A DNA stretch of 64,000 bases from Pseudorasbora parva (Eukaryota > Chordata > Actinopteri > Cypriniformes > Gobionidae), in NCBI RefSeq assembly GCF_024679245.1, contig NC_090173.1:12827513-12891512 (forward strand), written 5' to 3'. This document shows positions 35,590 to 46,857 of this stretch, in pieces; the stretch's first letter is position 1, and each line of letters begins with the position of its first letter. The translations under genes and the position numbers were made by a program. The notes under the pieces were generated by a model, which did not search any database, was not told where the DNA came from, and saw nothing but the letters and a program-made list of their open reading frames with translations.

Positions 35590-35725
35590 ACAACTAAACA
35601 TTAATGTTAACTGTTAAAAAGAGCTTTTGTAGACGTCTGACAGAAAAAAAGTCAACCTGGTCAGTAATAAGTGAAGCTGGTAATGCTGTTGTTTAATCCT
35701 CCTCTGCTGAGATCTTCAAAAAATT
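35590..35725. repeat. Duplicated locus segment, copy 2
   Basis: Partner of 19840-19988, with about 85% identity by eye and small deletions. Confidence 0.75.
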
Positions 35726-37237
35726 TAAAGTCTTCTTTTATCTTCAGTTGATTTTATATAAGGCTGTGGCTGAAGTCAGTTGTAGTTCTTGTTTTTTCTC
35801 TTTACTTCAGTGATCCTTCTTGTTGGCAGCAGGTGTTCATCACTAATGCTTAATCATCACTTAATTAATCACAATTATCTCATTAATTTTAACACTCTGT
35901 AGAGTGGGACCATATGTGCTCTGAGCAGAGTTGATTCAACACTGGGGAGTTTGCTGTAAGGCGAACCAAATGACTTCTCCCAACTTTCTACAGCCTAATA
36001 CTATTGCATGAGTCGAGACTAATCACACAATTACTCTTTACATTGTATTTAAATCAGTGCATCAGTTTACGCTATGCATTAAAAGTATCGTTGTCTCGTG
36101 TCACTTAGTTTGCAGAAAGAGCACATGCTCTTTCTCTCTAAAACGGCCATACCCATAGAGAGTAATTTCGCATATTTGCATCTACTGTACTTAACAGATT
36201 ATAGTTGTACAATAAAAGTTTATATGTTATTTGTATATGTTCTGTCAAAATAATGGGACACTTTTTGAATAATCTGATGATGTTTTTTAAAACTCAGAAG
36301 GCTAAAGTGAATATTTTTGTGAGGCAACCATCTCTTCCAAATAAAAAAAAGTAATCAAGACAATATACATTTTAAAATCCCAGGCTAAAAATGGGCCCCA
36401 CTCCAGCCCTGGTCATGTGCTGCATTCCAGTTTGTTTTGATTATGCCCTTCACTTGCTAAATTTCCTCTGTCTCGTTCACTCGGATGTGCGTCATTGCTT
36501 ACGTTGCATGAGTGCCCACTACTGGCGGAACCTTTGCAATGGGCTTGATTTATTAGTTATTTTTTTCCTTTATGAAATTGTTTGATGCTATATTGCTATA
36601 TGCATTCTAAATGGTATATAGATTCGTTTGGGTTGTTTTAAATGTTTTAAAAAAATAATTAAAATATCAGAGCTATTTGTGGTGTGGTAAATTAAACGCG
36701 ATATGTTATGACGTAACAATCATGTTGCATTGTGGTATATATGAAGTAGACTCGCTCCCTCAGTCAAAATCGAGAGTGAGGGTCTGTTCATATAAACTTC
36801 CCTCATCCACTTCATGAAGTGGAACGCCATTTTGAAGGGAGGGCAAGGCAGGGATTCCCCTGAAGGGAATTGCTTAGGGCAGTTCGCAAGTGCATGTTTA
36901 AAAGTGGAACGCATCATTGGTTATTCATTGTTTGATTGATTTTTCACACCTCTCCCATTAGTTCATGGGTAAATAATGCCCTCTGTTTTAGTTCCTCATT
37001 GTCTGGTGGTGCTTGTGTTTGACACGCTGTAACGCTGCCTCTCTCGTGTTGAATTATCGTTATGATGGATTACGCTCTCTGGTTTTTGTTTAATAAAGTT
37101 CATGCTGCAAATTACATTTAGTAAATGATGATATTTAATTAATAGCAATTAATATATGATCAGATATTCTAATCAGATATATTAATCAGATAGACTCTAT
37201 GTTAGTTGCTGATTCATTAATGAACGGCTTAGACCAG
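35726..37237. other. Intronic DNA, no exon seen
   Basis: AT-rich. A 36720-36930 patch containing 'cactt catgaagtg' (short palindrome) looks like a repeat edge. No coding exon was supported. Confidence 0.4.
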
Positions 37238-37424
37238 GCATGTCCAATCCTGCTCCTGGAGTGTCCTGCAGAGTTTAGCTCCAACCCCATTAAAACAGCT
37301 AAAACAGTTAATCACAGTCTTACTAGGCATACTAGAAACTTCCAGCAGGTGTGTTGAGGCAAGCTGGAGCTAAACTCTGCAGGACAGTGGCCCTCCAGGA
37401 CCGACTTTGGACAGCCCTGGCTTA
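37238..37424. mobile_element. Short inverted-repeat MITE (TCCAATCCTGCTCCTGGAG family)
   Basis: The left arm 'tccaatcctgctcctggag...ctgcagagtttagctcca' is complementary to the right arm 'ctggagctaaactctgcaggacagtggccctccagga'. It is a widespread fish repeat. A partial relative lies at 40221-40330. Confidence 0.7.
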
Positions 37425-37649
37425 GACCTTCATAAATCATACATTAACTCAAGATTATCTGTGCATAAGTTAAACATGAATTAATGCATATTAGTGTATG
37501 TGTATTGTAAAGTGTTACCTCAATCACTTTGCTGTAAAACGTGGATTCTTAATTTACTTTACGTACAACTGAACGTAAACAAATAACTTAATTAAACGTG
37601 TATTAGTTAAAGCTCCAACAATGGAATAATTTTCATATTTCTGACTCAC

Positions 37650-38006
37650 CCAGTTGCTCCAGAACTACAGTTGCATTGGCTGAAAGTCCTCCAGCAAACA
37701 CTTGACACATGTAAACTCCTTTATCCTCAGTTCTGACACTCTTCAGTCTGAGAGAGAAGTTTCCTTTGGGGATTTCATCAGTGAAGAACTCAACTCTGTC
37801 TCTGTATCGCTCATGTGCTGCCTCTGGTAAAGTCTTGTTGTTTTGGTAGAGCAGAACCAGAATAACTTCATCTTCATCTGTTTTCTCCCATGAAAGCTCT
37901 TCAATGTGTTCAGGTGTGATGTGAGAGTCTACAGAGCAGTTCAGAGTGACGTCCTCACCCACAGACGCAGATATGGAGCGACTCGATCCTAATACTAGCA
38001 GACGCT
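37650..38006 (-). CDS. V-set immunoglobulin exon, second domain
   Basis: Acceptor TTCTTTCAG before 38006, donor GTGAGTC after 37650; 357 bp, phase 1-1. It reads ERLLVLGSSRSISASVGEDV, then VTLNCSV (B-strand Cys), ELSWEKTDED (core Trp), the shared-style block RDRVEFFTDEIPKGNFSLRL, and EDKGVYMCQV (F-strand Cys). It is a V-set domain clearly different from the other three, which are near copies of each other; its N-glycosylation-type sequons include NCS and NFS. It lies 118 bp from the first V exon and splices to it in frame. The likely role is the membrane-proximal extracellular domain of a B7/butyrophilin-like protein. Confidence 0.85.
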
Positions 38007-38124
38007 CTGAAAGAACAAACAGTGTTAATATCACAACATGAAGTGTAAATTCAGTAATGACCAGTTTCTGTAACATCATATAAAAAAAAAAATGAAAGAA
38101 AGAACTTGTGTGATCCACACTTAC

Positions 38125-38481
38125 CAATATCTTTTATTTGAACCTCAGTCTCTCCAGAATCCTGCTCACTGTAAACTTTACATGTGTATTTTCCCTCATC
38201 TTCAGCTCTCAGATTGTCCAGACGGAGGGAGAAGTTTCCATGTTGAATCTGATCAGTAAAGAAATGAGCTCTATCATGATAATCCTGATGCTGGGACTCT
38301 GGTCGACTCTCACCATCCAGAAACAAATGAACTACAGTCTCTGATTCGGTCTCTGAGTCTGTTCTTCTCCATTCCACCTCCAGACCCTCCATTGGTAAAG
38401 GTTTATCAACATAACAGGACAAAACCACTGAAGATCCCAGAGGAGCAACCAGAGGACCAGAGGGACCGCGCACAGTGAACC
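38125..38481 (-). CDS. V-set immunoglobulin exon, first domain
   Basis: Acceptor TTTTTAG before 38481, donor GTAAGTG after 38125; 357 bp (119 codons), phase 1-1. Exon residues 19-24 are VVLSCY (B-strand Cys 23), 36-41 VEWRRT (core Trp 38), 68-87 YHDRAHFFTDQIQHGNFSLR and 95-101 DEGKYTC (F-strand Cys 101). All V-set hallmarks are present. The first split codon joins the leader exon to give D-G-F-T-V. Compared with its copies at 23.8 and 12.5 kb it has an extra 'ETES' between the C' and C'' strands. Best read as the membrane-distal domain of a MOG/butyrophilin/B7-like receptor or ligand. Confidence 0.85.
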
Positions 38482-39142
38482 CTAAAAACAAATAAAAGAA
38501 AAAAAACTTGTGTAGTTTCCCGTAGATTAAATTGATACATTGATTGATAATTATCATCTTCATTGACATGAACAAGCATATCTGTCAGCTCATCTTCAAA
38601 TCTAAAAAAGTCAAAATTATTCCTTTTAAAAACTGTTCATATGTCAAACAAGGCACTTTCACTTTCTTTGTTTAAAAAATGTTGCATGGCTGGTCAAATC
38701 AGGTCACCAGGAAATGTAACATGAGAAACAAGACACCACAGCTCCTCATAAACATACTTTTTATCAAATCAAATCTCACTAAACATATTGCCCAGCTCCA
38801 AACTGATAAAAAATGTGGACAATTAGGCATTAAGATTTTTATAAACATTAGCGTCATCCAATTCTGTAAAGCTGCTATAAAACATGTGCATTGTGAAAAG
38901 TGCTATATAACTAAAATTTACTTAAATACAGAAAACGGTAACATCTGAAACAGATTAAAGTGGAAGATGTTCAGATCATTTTCTGTGAAGCCACATATGT
39001 GCTGTTTTAGAGAATGATGATCACAAAATACAACTTATGTTTTGTATGACAAATTCAGCTTTTAAAGTTAAAGTTTTTTTCAACTATTTAATATGAAAAA
39101 AGTTGAGATCAAGTTTGTAAAACTATTGACCCTAAAGCTTAG
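38482..39142. other. First intron, AT-rich
   Basis: Non-coding intron sequence between the leader and first V exon, with no exon or clear repeat before the MITE at 39143. Confidence 0.5.
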
Positions 39143-39426
39143 AACATACTCTGCAAAATTTCGTTCTGGCCAGTACAATCCATACTTCACGAGAAAAGCA
39201 GGTGCCGATCATCTGCGTTTCTCTGCTTTAACCACGCCCACTTTAAATGTATGACCAATCACACAATAGTTCTTCAGACACCCGCAAGAAAAAAGTTCTG
39301 CTCAGGCGATGTGTCGAGAACAAGCTGCAAGAACTCCCAAACCAGGGCTGGAGAACAACATGATGTCATTTTGTTCTCGTAGCCCTGGGAGCGAGAACTT
39401 TTTTCTCTGTTCTTGCAGAGTATGTT
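39143..39426. mobile_element. MITE with AACATACTCTGCAA termini
   Basis: AACATACTCTGCAAAATTTCG is mirrored by TGTTCTTGCAGAGTATGTT, and internal 'gttctggccag'/'gagaactttttt' motifs are repeated. It sits inside the first intron of the immunoglobulin gene. Confidence 0.7.
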
Positions 39427-39971
39427 GCATCCTTATGTTGAGAAAACTCAAAAATATGAGTTTTTTGTGAAAAACTTTTTTTTTTTTTTTTACAGTGAAC
39501 TATAACTTTTATAATGGATTTGAAGGAGGTTTGAGTCACAGAGATCACAGTTGTTAGCTGGTACAATATGACAAAAAACACCAAAGACCTATGAATAAGA
39601 AATGCAGGAAAGATAAAACTAATGATCAGAAACTAAATAAAATACATTATAAAAACAGCTGTGGACGGAAATCACCGTCTCCCAAGAAAATCAACCAACA
39701 AAACTGATGAAAGCTCAACTGCTAAAACTTGATATTTTCTGCTTCAAATCATGCATTTAAAATAAAATTTATGAAAAGTTTAAAAAAAAAAAAATTCTAG
39801 CATTCAAGCAGAAGCCTTTAGACCCCAAAGGTCTTTAAGACCATGAGCAAGATAAATTCAGCCCAAACCATGGACACTAGTAGTGTAAGTCTGCATAGAT
39901 TTAAATGGGACATGATTACTAATGTGCCTTGTCTTCAGAATCATCTTAAAACAGAAAATCAATGTACATAC

Positions 39972-40023
39972 CATCAGATATAACTGCAACTGCAGCCACA
40001 AATATAAACGTAAGCAGATCCAT
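39972..40023 (-). CDS. Signal-peptide exon of the Ig-superfamily gene
   Basis: ATG at 40023 with A at -3 and G at +4, a good vertebrate start context. The 52-bp exon reads MDLLTFIFVAAVAVISD plus one base and ends at a GTATGT donor. That is a short classical leader: hydrophobic core LTFIFVAAVAV and a small-residue cleavage area. Phase 1 fits the V exon at 38481 exactly. I found no other leader exon in the window, so this may be the only promoter-proximal exon of the locus. No TATA box is evident upstream in the minus-strand sense (40024-40130). Confidence 0.75.
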
Positions 40024-40220
40024 GATCAGTTGAAATAAGTATCATCTCTCTCGACCGTCAGAGTTAGAGACTGAGAAAGACTTCTGTTGAACAGCAGCTA
40101 ATCCTGATTAACCAGTTCTGATTAAATGGAAAAACGTCACTATGAAAAAATGAAAACATCTGCAATGGGTGTAATCAGAAACTGTACACTATTAACAGAT
40201 CAAGAAATGAACATGAGTTG

Positions 40221-40330
40221 GGGTGTCCAATCCTGCTCCTGGAGGGCCGATGTCCAGCAGAAATTAGCTCAAACTTGCCCTAACACGATTTTATTCAGCC
40301 TGAAGACTGTGATTAGCAGGTTCAGGTTTA
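40221..40330. repeat. Partial copy of the TCCAATCCTGCTCCTGGAG repeat
   Basis: Shares 'gtccaatcctgctcctggag' and 'agctcaaacttgccctaaca' with the family represented at 37238-37424 but lacks the mirrored arm. Confidence 0.5.
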
Positions 40331-40572
40331 AAAAGTTGTCAAAGTGGGAACTTGGCATTAAATAACCCATGATAGGCTTGTAAACAGTAAAACAATGAAA
40401 CGCTTCACAAAAAATATTCATTTATAAAGCAAAAGTTAAAGAGGTAAGATACAATCAAACCATTGCTTTAGAAATTGAAAAATAATAATAAACTTCAATA
40501 CAATGTAAATAATAATATTTGAATTGAATTATTGTTTGAATGTAATGCATGTACACTTATGAAATATACATA

Positions 40573-42070
40573 CAGTCTTGTTCAAAATAATAGCCGTACA
40601 ATGTGACTAACCAGAATAATCAAGGTTTTTCGTATTTTTTTTATTGCTACGTGGCAAACAAGTTACCAGTAGGTTCAGTAGATTCTCAGAAAACAAATGA
40701 GACCCAGCATTCATGATATGCACGCTCTTAAGGCTGTGCAATTGGGCAATTAGTTAAATTAGTTGAAAGGGGTGTGTTAAAAAAAATTGCAGTGTGGCAT
40801 TTAATCACTGAGGTCATCAATTTTGTGAAGAAACAGGTGTGAATCAGGTGGCCCCTATTTAAGAATGAAGCCAACACTTGTTGAACATGCATTTGAAAGC
40901 TGAGGAAAATGGGTCGTTCAAAACATTGTTCAGAAGAACAGCGTACTTTGATTAAAAAGTTGATTAGAGAGGGGAAAACCTATAAAGAGGTGCAAAAAAT
41001 GATAGGCTGCTCAGCTAAAATGATCTCAAATGCCTTAAAATGGAGAGCAAAACCAGAGAGACGTGGAAGAAAACGGAAGACAACCATCAAAATGGAGAGA
41101 AGAATAACCAGAATGGCAAAGGCTCAGCCAATGATCACCTCCAGGATGATCAAAGACAGTCTGGAGTTACCTGTAAGTACTGTGACAGTTAGAAGACGTC
41201 TGTGTGAAGCTAATCTATTTTCAAGAATCCCCCGCAAAGTCCCTCTGTTAAAAAAAAGGCATGTGCAGAAGAGGTTACAATTTGCCAAAGAACACATCAA
41301 CTGGCCTAAAGAGAAATGGAGGAACATTTTGTGGACTGATGAGAGTAAAATTGTTCTTTTTGGGTCCAAGGGCCACAGGCAGTTTGTGAGACGACCCCCA
41401 AACTCTGAATTCAAGCCACAGTACACAGTGAAGACAGTGAAGCATGGAGGTGCAAGCATCATGATATGGGCATGTTTCTCCTACTATGGTGTTGGGCCTA
41501 TTTATCGCATACCAGGGATCATGGATCAGTTTGCATATGTTAAAATACTTGAAGAGGTCATGTTGCCCTATGCTGAAGAGGACATGCCCTTGAAACGGTT
41601 GTTTCAACAAGACAATGACCCAAAACACACTAGTAAACGGGCAAAGTCTTGGTTCCAAACCAACAAAATTAATGTTATGGAGTGGCCAGCCCAATCTCCA
41701 GACCTTAATCCAATTGAGAACTTGTGGGGTGATATCAAAAATGCTGTTTCTGAAGCAAAACCAAGAAATGTGAATGAATTGTGGAATGTTGTTAAAGAAT
41801 CATGGAGTGGAATAACAGCTGAGAGGTGCCACAAGTTGGTCGACTCCATGCCACACAGATGTCAAGCAGTTTTAAAAAACTGTGGTCATACGACTAAATA
41901 TTAGTTTAGTGATTCACAGGATTGCTAAATCCCAGAAAAAAAAATGTTTGTACAAAATAGTTTTGAGTTTGTAGTCAAAGGTAGACACTGCTATTTTTTT
42001 GAACACACCCCTTTCAACTAATTGCCCAATTGCACAGCCTTAAGAGCGTGCATATCATGAATGCTGGGTC
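40573..42070 (+). mobile_element. Tc1-like transposon, outer right end missing
   Basis: The left end is TA-CAGTCTTGTTCAAAATAATAGC, a typical Tc1-like fish terminus. Inner inverted repeats are at 40701-40778 and 42002-42070 (GACCCAGCATTCATGATATG and complement), the left one with a 9-bp insertion. The outer 130 bp of the left terminus, expected in complement after 42070, is not found; the sequence there reads 'ttgtttgaatgctgggtcac', so the right end seems lost by deletion or rearrangement. The transposase gene between is uninterrupted. Confidence 0.85.
40909..41904 (+). CDS. Tc1-like DD34E transposase, 331 residues, uninterrupted
   Basis: Starts [18 protein letters not shown]. Residues about 1-110 form the paired-like bipartite helix-turn-helix DNA-binding region with a GRKRKTT AT-hook-like/nuclear-localisation segment at 53-59. 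The catalytic domain has WTDESK (Asp144), [10 protein letters not shown] (Asp235) and [12 protein letters not shown] (Glu270); Asp235 and Glu270 are 34 residues apart, so DD34E. Full length for the family (about 340), no stop or frameshift, and it ends ...CGHTTKY. The enzyme would cut and paste elements at TA sites. Intactness suggests a recent arrival, but the damaged right terminus may stop this copy from moving itself. Confidence 0.93.
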   Translation: MGRSKHCSEEQRTLIKKLIREGKTYKEVQKMIGCSAKMISNALKWRAKPERRGRKRKTTIKMERRITRMAKAQPMITSRMIKDSLELPVSTVTVRRRLCEANLFSRIPRKVPLLKKRHVQKRLQFAKEHINWPKEKWRNILWTDESKIVLFGSKGHRQFVRRPPNSEFKPQYTVKTVKHGGASIMIWACFSYYGVGPIYRIPGIMDQFAYVKILEEVMLPYAEEDMPLKRLFQQDNDPKHTSKRAKSWFQTNKINVMEWPAQSPDLNPIENLWGDIKNAVSEAKPRNVNELWNVVKESWSGITAERCHKLVDSMPHRCQAVLKNCGHTTKY

Positions 42071-42197
42071 TTGTTTGAATGCTGGGTCACTTCACTCAAT
42101 CTAGTACAGACACAAAGTCTGCGTATGGACCAGATTAATCAGAAGGCTAGATTTGTCTGCAGAGAATAAGAATGTCACAACAATAATAAACCACTCA

Positions 42198-43869
42198 CAG
42201 GGCTCTACATAACGCCCATTTTGGGCGCATTTACGCCTAAAAATTACAGCGTGCGACTGTGAAAAAATATTTAGGCGCACCGGTGCGAGTGAGCAGCTCG
42301 ATTCTCATGAATGGATGTGTAATACATTCGGAATGAAAACTACAACTCCCAAAGTGCATAAACACCGAGAAACTGACAGGCTACGTTTCCTACTGCAATC
42401 AACTGCTTTTCATGCCTTCAGCCAGCAGAATAAGTGCAAAAAAGTGTGCGACGGACTACACTTCGAGATTGTTTACAAAGTGAAACGTGTGACGACGCAG
42501 CCATGCGCACTTTACCAGACACCTCACGCTGATGATTTACAGCCAAATCAAAATGAACTGGAAATACCACATTTGGATTATCATAAACAAGCTCAGAAAT
42601 TAGCGGATGCTTGGGGCATAAATGCCATCAAAAAATAATTTATTAACAATAACTTTTAAAAAGCCCTTGAGTTTAATCTTTATCACACAGGCTATTTCGA
42701 AAAATACAAAATGTATACAATGAGCAAGTATATCATGAAGATTTTTCCCAAACCGTGTTTTTGTCTTATCCTGAATGAATCACGTTGGTACTACACATAA
42801 AATAAGTGTTTATATTCCAACTGCGGATTAGCACAGTATCTGCGTGACTCGCCATAGACACACACAGAGAGAAGTAGATCCGGCTGTAATGTTCTTCCGC
42901 GGTTCTGTTTATGAAGCACCAGAGCGCCAAAAGTTGCTATTGCATGGACTTTTTATTTAAAATATTAAACTTAGTTTAATTTGTACTCATTTCTAAATTC
43001 AAAAACGTATATGTAAAACATAAAACATTTACCCGCTGCATTAAATGCTTTAGGTGTTTGGTTGTTTGTGTACTGTGTGTATTTCTGCTGTACTCTCAGA
43101 AGTTAATGAGAATATTATGTCAGAATTATGTGAATTTTGGAGTTTTAGCTTGTTTGAAACTATGTATATAATGGTTGTTTCTGAGTATATTTTATGTTTG
43201 ACACATTTCAGGGTTTTGTGCTGCAATATCCTGCCTTGTCAAACCTTAAATAAACCCTAAACACATGTAAATGTGTCTAAATCTCACTTTAGATTGAGCT
43301 TCTGTGCCACTTCTGCTGTGCAAAGACGGATCTTTTTATATCTTATTTGATTGGAAACAGTCTGATTGTGTCTAATTGTTCTAACTGAAATTATTACTTA
43401 AATTAACATTTTAAAAACAACTTTTCTATTAATGTAAGAAATTGACAGATTGTATCAAATACATGTAATAAGATTAGAAAACATTGCTCTTATAATGGTA
43501 AAAATGCCACTGGACATTCATTTAAAGGGGTGGTTCCGTGTTTTTTTTCTAGGCTCGGTTGTGTTTATGGGGCACAGTCTTAATACTTTTAAGACAATAT
43601 ATCGATTTGCATTAAACTTTCAGCGCTGTAACTTTGCAGATACTGTTTATGTTCTAGCAGCAACCTTACACACTAACTAAAGTAAAAAAAAAGTGAAATC
43701 GCATGCAACCACCCCTTTAAAAGGACAAATATTGTCCTGTAATAGGAAAGTTATAATTGGAATGTGTTTGATGGATTAGAATGTGCTCCTAAATTTTTGA
43801 CTGTGCTCCTAATTTTTTATAATTAGGAGCACAAGTGCTCCTCAAGAAAAAAGTTAGCGTAGAGCCCTG
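42198..43869. mobile_element. hAT-like element (CAGGGCTCTAC termini)
   Basis: CAGGGCTCTACATAACGCC is mirrored by GTTAGCGTAGAGCCCTG. The flanking octamers accactca and actcatca agree at only five positions, so the duplication is doubtful. Subterminal 'ttaggcgcaccggtgcgag' and 'attaggagcacaagtgctcct' are family-like palindromes. The 42315-42638 frame (107 codons) has no clear motif; it may be a remnant exon. A TTAA MITE is nested at 43526-43716. Confidence 0.65.
43526..43716. mobile_element. TTAA-flanked AGGGGTGGTTCC MITE (nested)
   Basis: AGGGGTGGTTCCGTG is mirrored by GCATGCAACCACCCCT with TTAA on both sides; 191 bp, non-coding. Confidence 0.7.
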
Positions 43870-45054
43870 ACTCATCAAACAGGTAAGGTTTAACTCGTAG
43901 TATTTCTTTCCAAGTTTCAGGTTTAAAATGTGGCAATTGGAATGTATGACATGGGGGGGAAAATAAATAAATAAAAGTATAATAAAACAAAACAAAAACA
44001 AAGTAAGTGAAATAAAATACAATGTATATTTCCCAAACAAATAAAATTAAAACAATTTCTTTAAGACCTCAAATAAATTCTGTGTGATCCTAAACTCTGT
44101 TCTCTCTTATTTCCTTTACAGGATTCAAGACTTAATGGAGCTCAAACTACTAAAGTGTAATCACCAAAATAAAAATAAATAAATACTAATTTCCATAAAC
44201 CAATAAAATTAACTTCAAATTATTTTTTCCTTCTAGGTTTCACTAGTCTCTTTCAGTTTTTTCTTTCTGAATCAATCAATTTAACCAAATTTATGAGGAT
44301 TTCACTTTAGGAATGTAAATTGAAATATTGAAAAAAAAAAATGAAAAATAAAATGTGATGTTTAAATCCCTTTTGAAATGTGTATTTCTGGCTTCAAATT
44401 AATCATACACCAGAGAAATTAAAGAAAGTAAGAAAAATAAATAAATAAATAAATAAGTTACATTGATCAAGCAAAAAAAAAAAAATTCAAATTTAATTCC
44501 CTTCACAGAAATTTAAACCTCAGTTTTCAGAGTTTTGTTCAATTGCTCAGTATCTCAAATGATTCTCAACTTTGCGAATGTGAAATGAACGACGATTGTG
44601 TGCTTTTCTCAGTCTATCCTCTGCGATTTAATCCTTTTGGAAGAATGAATCAGGTGCAAGTGCTGTTAGGTCAATCCTACCGTCCAAATCGGCAATGACA
44701 AGATCAGTATCACAAAAATCACGCTCGCTGTTAGGTCCAAGTAGAGGTAACTGCAGTGTAGCGACTCAGGCAAATCAAACACACAATCGCCAGTTACATT
44801 TAACAAATATGTTTTGAATGCTTTGTGCTTAGTAACAGACCTTCCCCCAAAACAACAGAGAAAGATTCTCCGTTACCCTGGAAACCATCTGATAAGACGT
44901 TTTACGGCCCAAAAGAATTTGGCCACAGGAAAAGTTTCAGACAGAGTTTAAGACACGAAGCTTGTAAAACACACGCTTTTGCCTCAAATTATAGACAACC
45001 ATCTATAAATGAACATGCACCCCAGGACATTGTATGTAAACACATAACTGTCTT
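43870..45054. other. AT-rich DNA, no gene recognised
   Basis: Poly-A/AAT-rich sequence to about 44500, then average composition. The frame at 44825-45058 has no motif. Confidence 0.4.
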
Positions 45055-45830
45055 GTAAAATGTTTCTTCTGTATGGTATTTTGCATCTTTTTGTCTTTGT
45101 CTTAACAACTTACTAGTTCAGGTAACCTCATATATGTCATGTCTCCTATCAAATTAATGCTCACTTCACGACTTACACTTCCATGTATATCACTTATTCA
45201 GAAAATGCAGTGTGTGTTTGTTGCATTAATTAGAGTATGAATGGGCAGAGACCCACTGATTCAAGCTTGAAACAAAGAGCCATAAAATCTCCAGAGGAAT
45301 TTCCCGCTTGAAAATCCCAACAATCTCATTGGTTGAGTCTAACCCAGGAGGGCGTGACTACTCCCAGACCTTAAAAAGAGGTGCTCGGATGCCCTCCCTC
45401 TCTCTCTCTTCTCTCTCTGGCTGAACCAACACGTCATCGTGGCTGGCCCTTGAGCCAGGCCACCAATGCAGGCCCTCCAAGCAGGCCCACACATGACTAT
45501 TGGGCCAGCAGGCCCCAACGCTCTTCCTCTCTCTCTCTTCCTTCTGCTCTTCGCCTCTGCATCGCATCCAACTTCCTAGCCCCGAGGGCATTTCTTCAGG
45601 GAGAAATCAGCACACTTCAAGCTACCAGCCGCTCCACACCGACCTCGGAAAGAACCGCCGGACACGCAGGACATTTGAACTCAGAATACACGCACACACG
45701 CGAGAAGCCAAAACTAAAGCAAGTATTCTTATTTCTAAAATCCAAACTGCTGTTAAAAGGGTTGTGCTATTTCCCGTTGGGACAAGTTAACTTCTTGAGG
45801 CCTCTGTGTGTGATGAACTAAAGTGGAAGC

Positions 45831-45889
<59 letters not shown>

Positions 45890-45909
45890 GTCTCTGTCTC
45901 CCTATCTCC

Positions 45910-45967
<58 letters not shown>

Positions 45968-46158
45968 ATCTCTCTAAGTTCAGTCTATTCATTATCTTCG
46001 TTTATGTACCATATTCTTTCGTTTACTATCTATATTTCTACTCTCTTGATGCTTATTTAGTGTGTACTTTCTGTGTGAATTGTAGTGTTATTTTTAGTCT
46101 GTGTTAATTAAACCTCCAAAAGACATTTAATGAGTTGAATCTGTTATTCTCCCACATA
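45055..46158 (+). mobile_element. Possible solo LTR or retroelement leader
   Basis: A block starting TG at 45055 and ending CA at 46158 contains a TATA-like 'cttaaaaagagg' at about 45371, a GC-richer transcribed-looking leader, a long CT tract and an ATTAAA polyadenylation-type signal at about 46108. No protein-coding retroelement domain follows and no target duplication was found, so the boundaries are guesses. Confidence 0.25.
45834..45975. repeat. (CT)n microsatellite with CTGT/CTAT interruptions
   Basis: About 140 bp of nearly pure CT. The plus-strand frames reading alternating Leu-Ser through it are artefacts. Confidence 0.95.
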
Positions 46159-46849
46159 CACAAAGTCAATGAAACTTCCGATCTAACGTTACCTAACTGC
46201 TTATGCTACTATTTTAGTAAAGTAAACTGTATGACCATTTAAAATATTGAACTTGTCCTGATCAGTAAAGTTAATGTTTCTTATGCGCTCGTAAAGCAGT
46301 AATCCCTTATTGAGAATTGATTTGAAAGTCTATAACTAATTTGGTGGACAAACTTAGTAAGATAATTTCAAGCAATTCCGTAAAGGGGCTACTTGTATTT
46401 AATTAAACATTTTTCCTTATCGGAAAATTTTAATACGTAATGAACGACTAGCAAATTATATTCATAAATTCATGAATATTGAATATTGAATCCCTTTTGA
46501 GTTAATTATTCCCCGAGACATTAAACTCACAGTCGTTGTTGTTACAGCAGACTGGAGCAATGGGTGTGCCATGAGGTCGGAAAGGAATGGGGCGTGCCGT
46601 GAGGTCTTCTCGTCTGTTTACAGTCTATGTAAAGCTTCCTGATCCGCATAAAAGCGAGCCATAACCTGAATCACTATAATTACACAAATAATTACAAGAC
46701 AAAATCCATTTCTTTCACTTTAGTGAACTAGGGAGCTGATTGAGACGCAGGGTATGTTCCCTTCAAAACCTTCTGTATGACGCGGGTTACGTGACGTCAT
46801 CACCACAGTGACTTTTTTAGGATCAGTCATTAAAAAAAACATTCATACT
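46159..46849. other. No recognised feature
   Basis: Unique-looking DNA with short repeat-like phrases; no exon was supported. Confidence 0.4.
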
Positions 46850-46857
46850 GTTTGTGA

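Noticed and set aside
41124..41849. Antisense frames of 81-139 codons within the Tc1 element
   Set aside because: Shadows of the real plus-strand transposase, without family motifs.
42315..42638. 107-codon plus-strand frame inside the CAGGGCTCTAC element
   Set aside because: Possible remnant exon, but no motif I can name and no clear splice sites; mentioned only under the element.
45806..46107. Overlapping Leu/Ser-rich frames
   Set aside because: They translate the (CT)n tract in two phases; pure low complexity.
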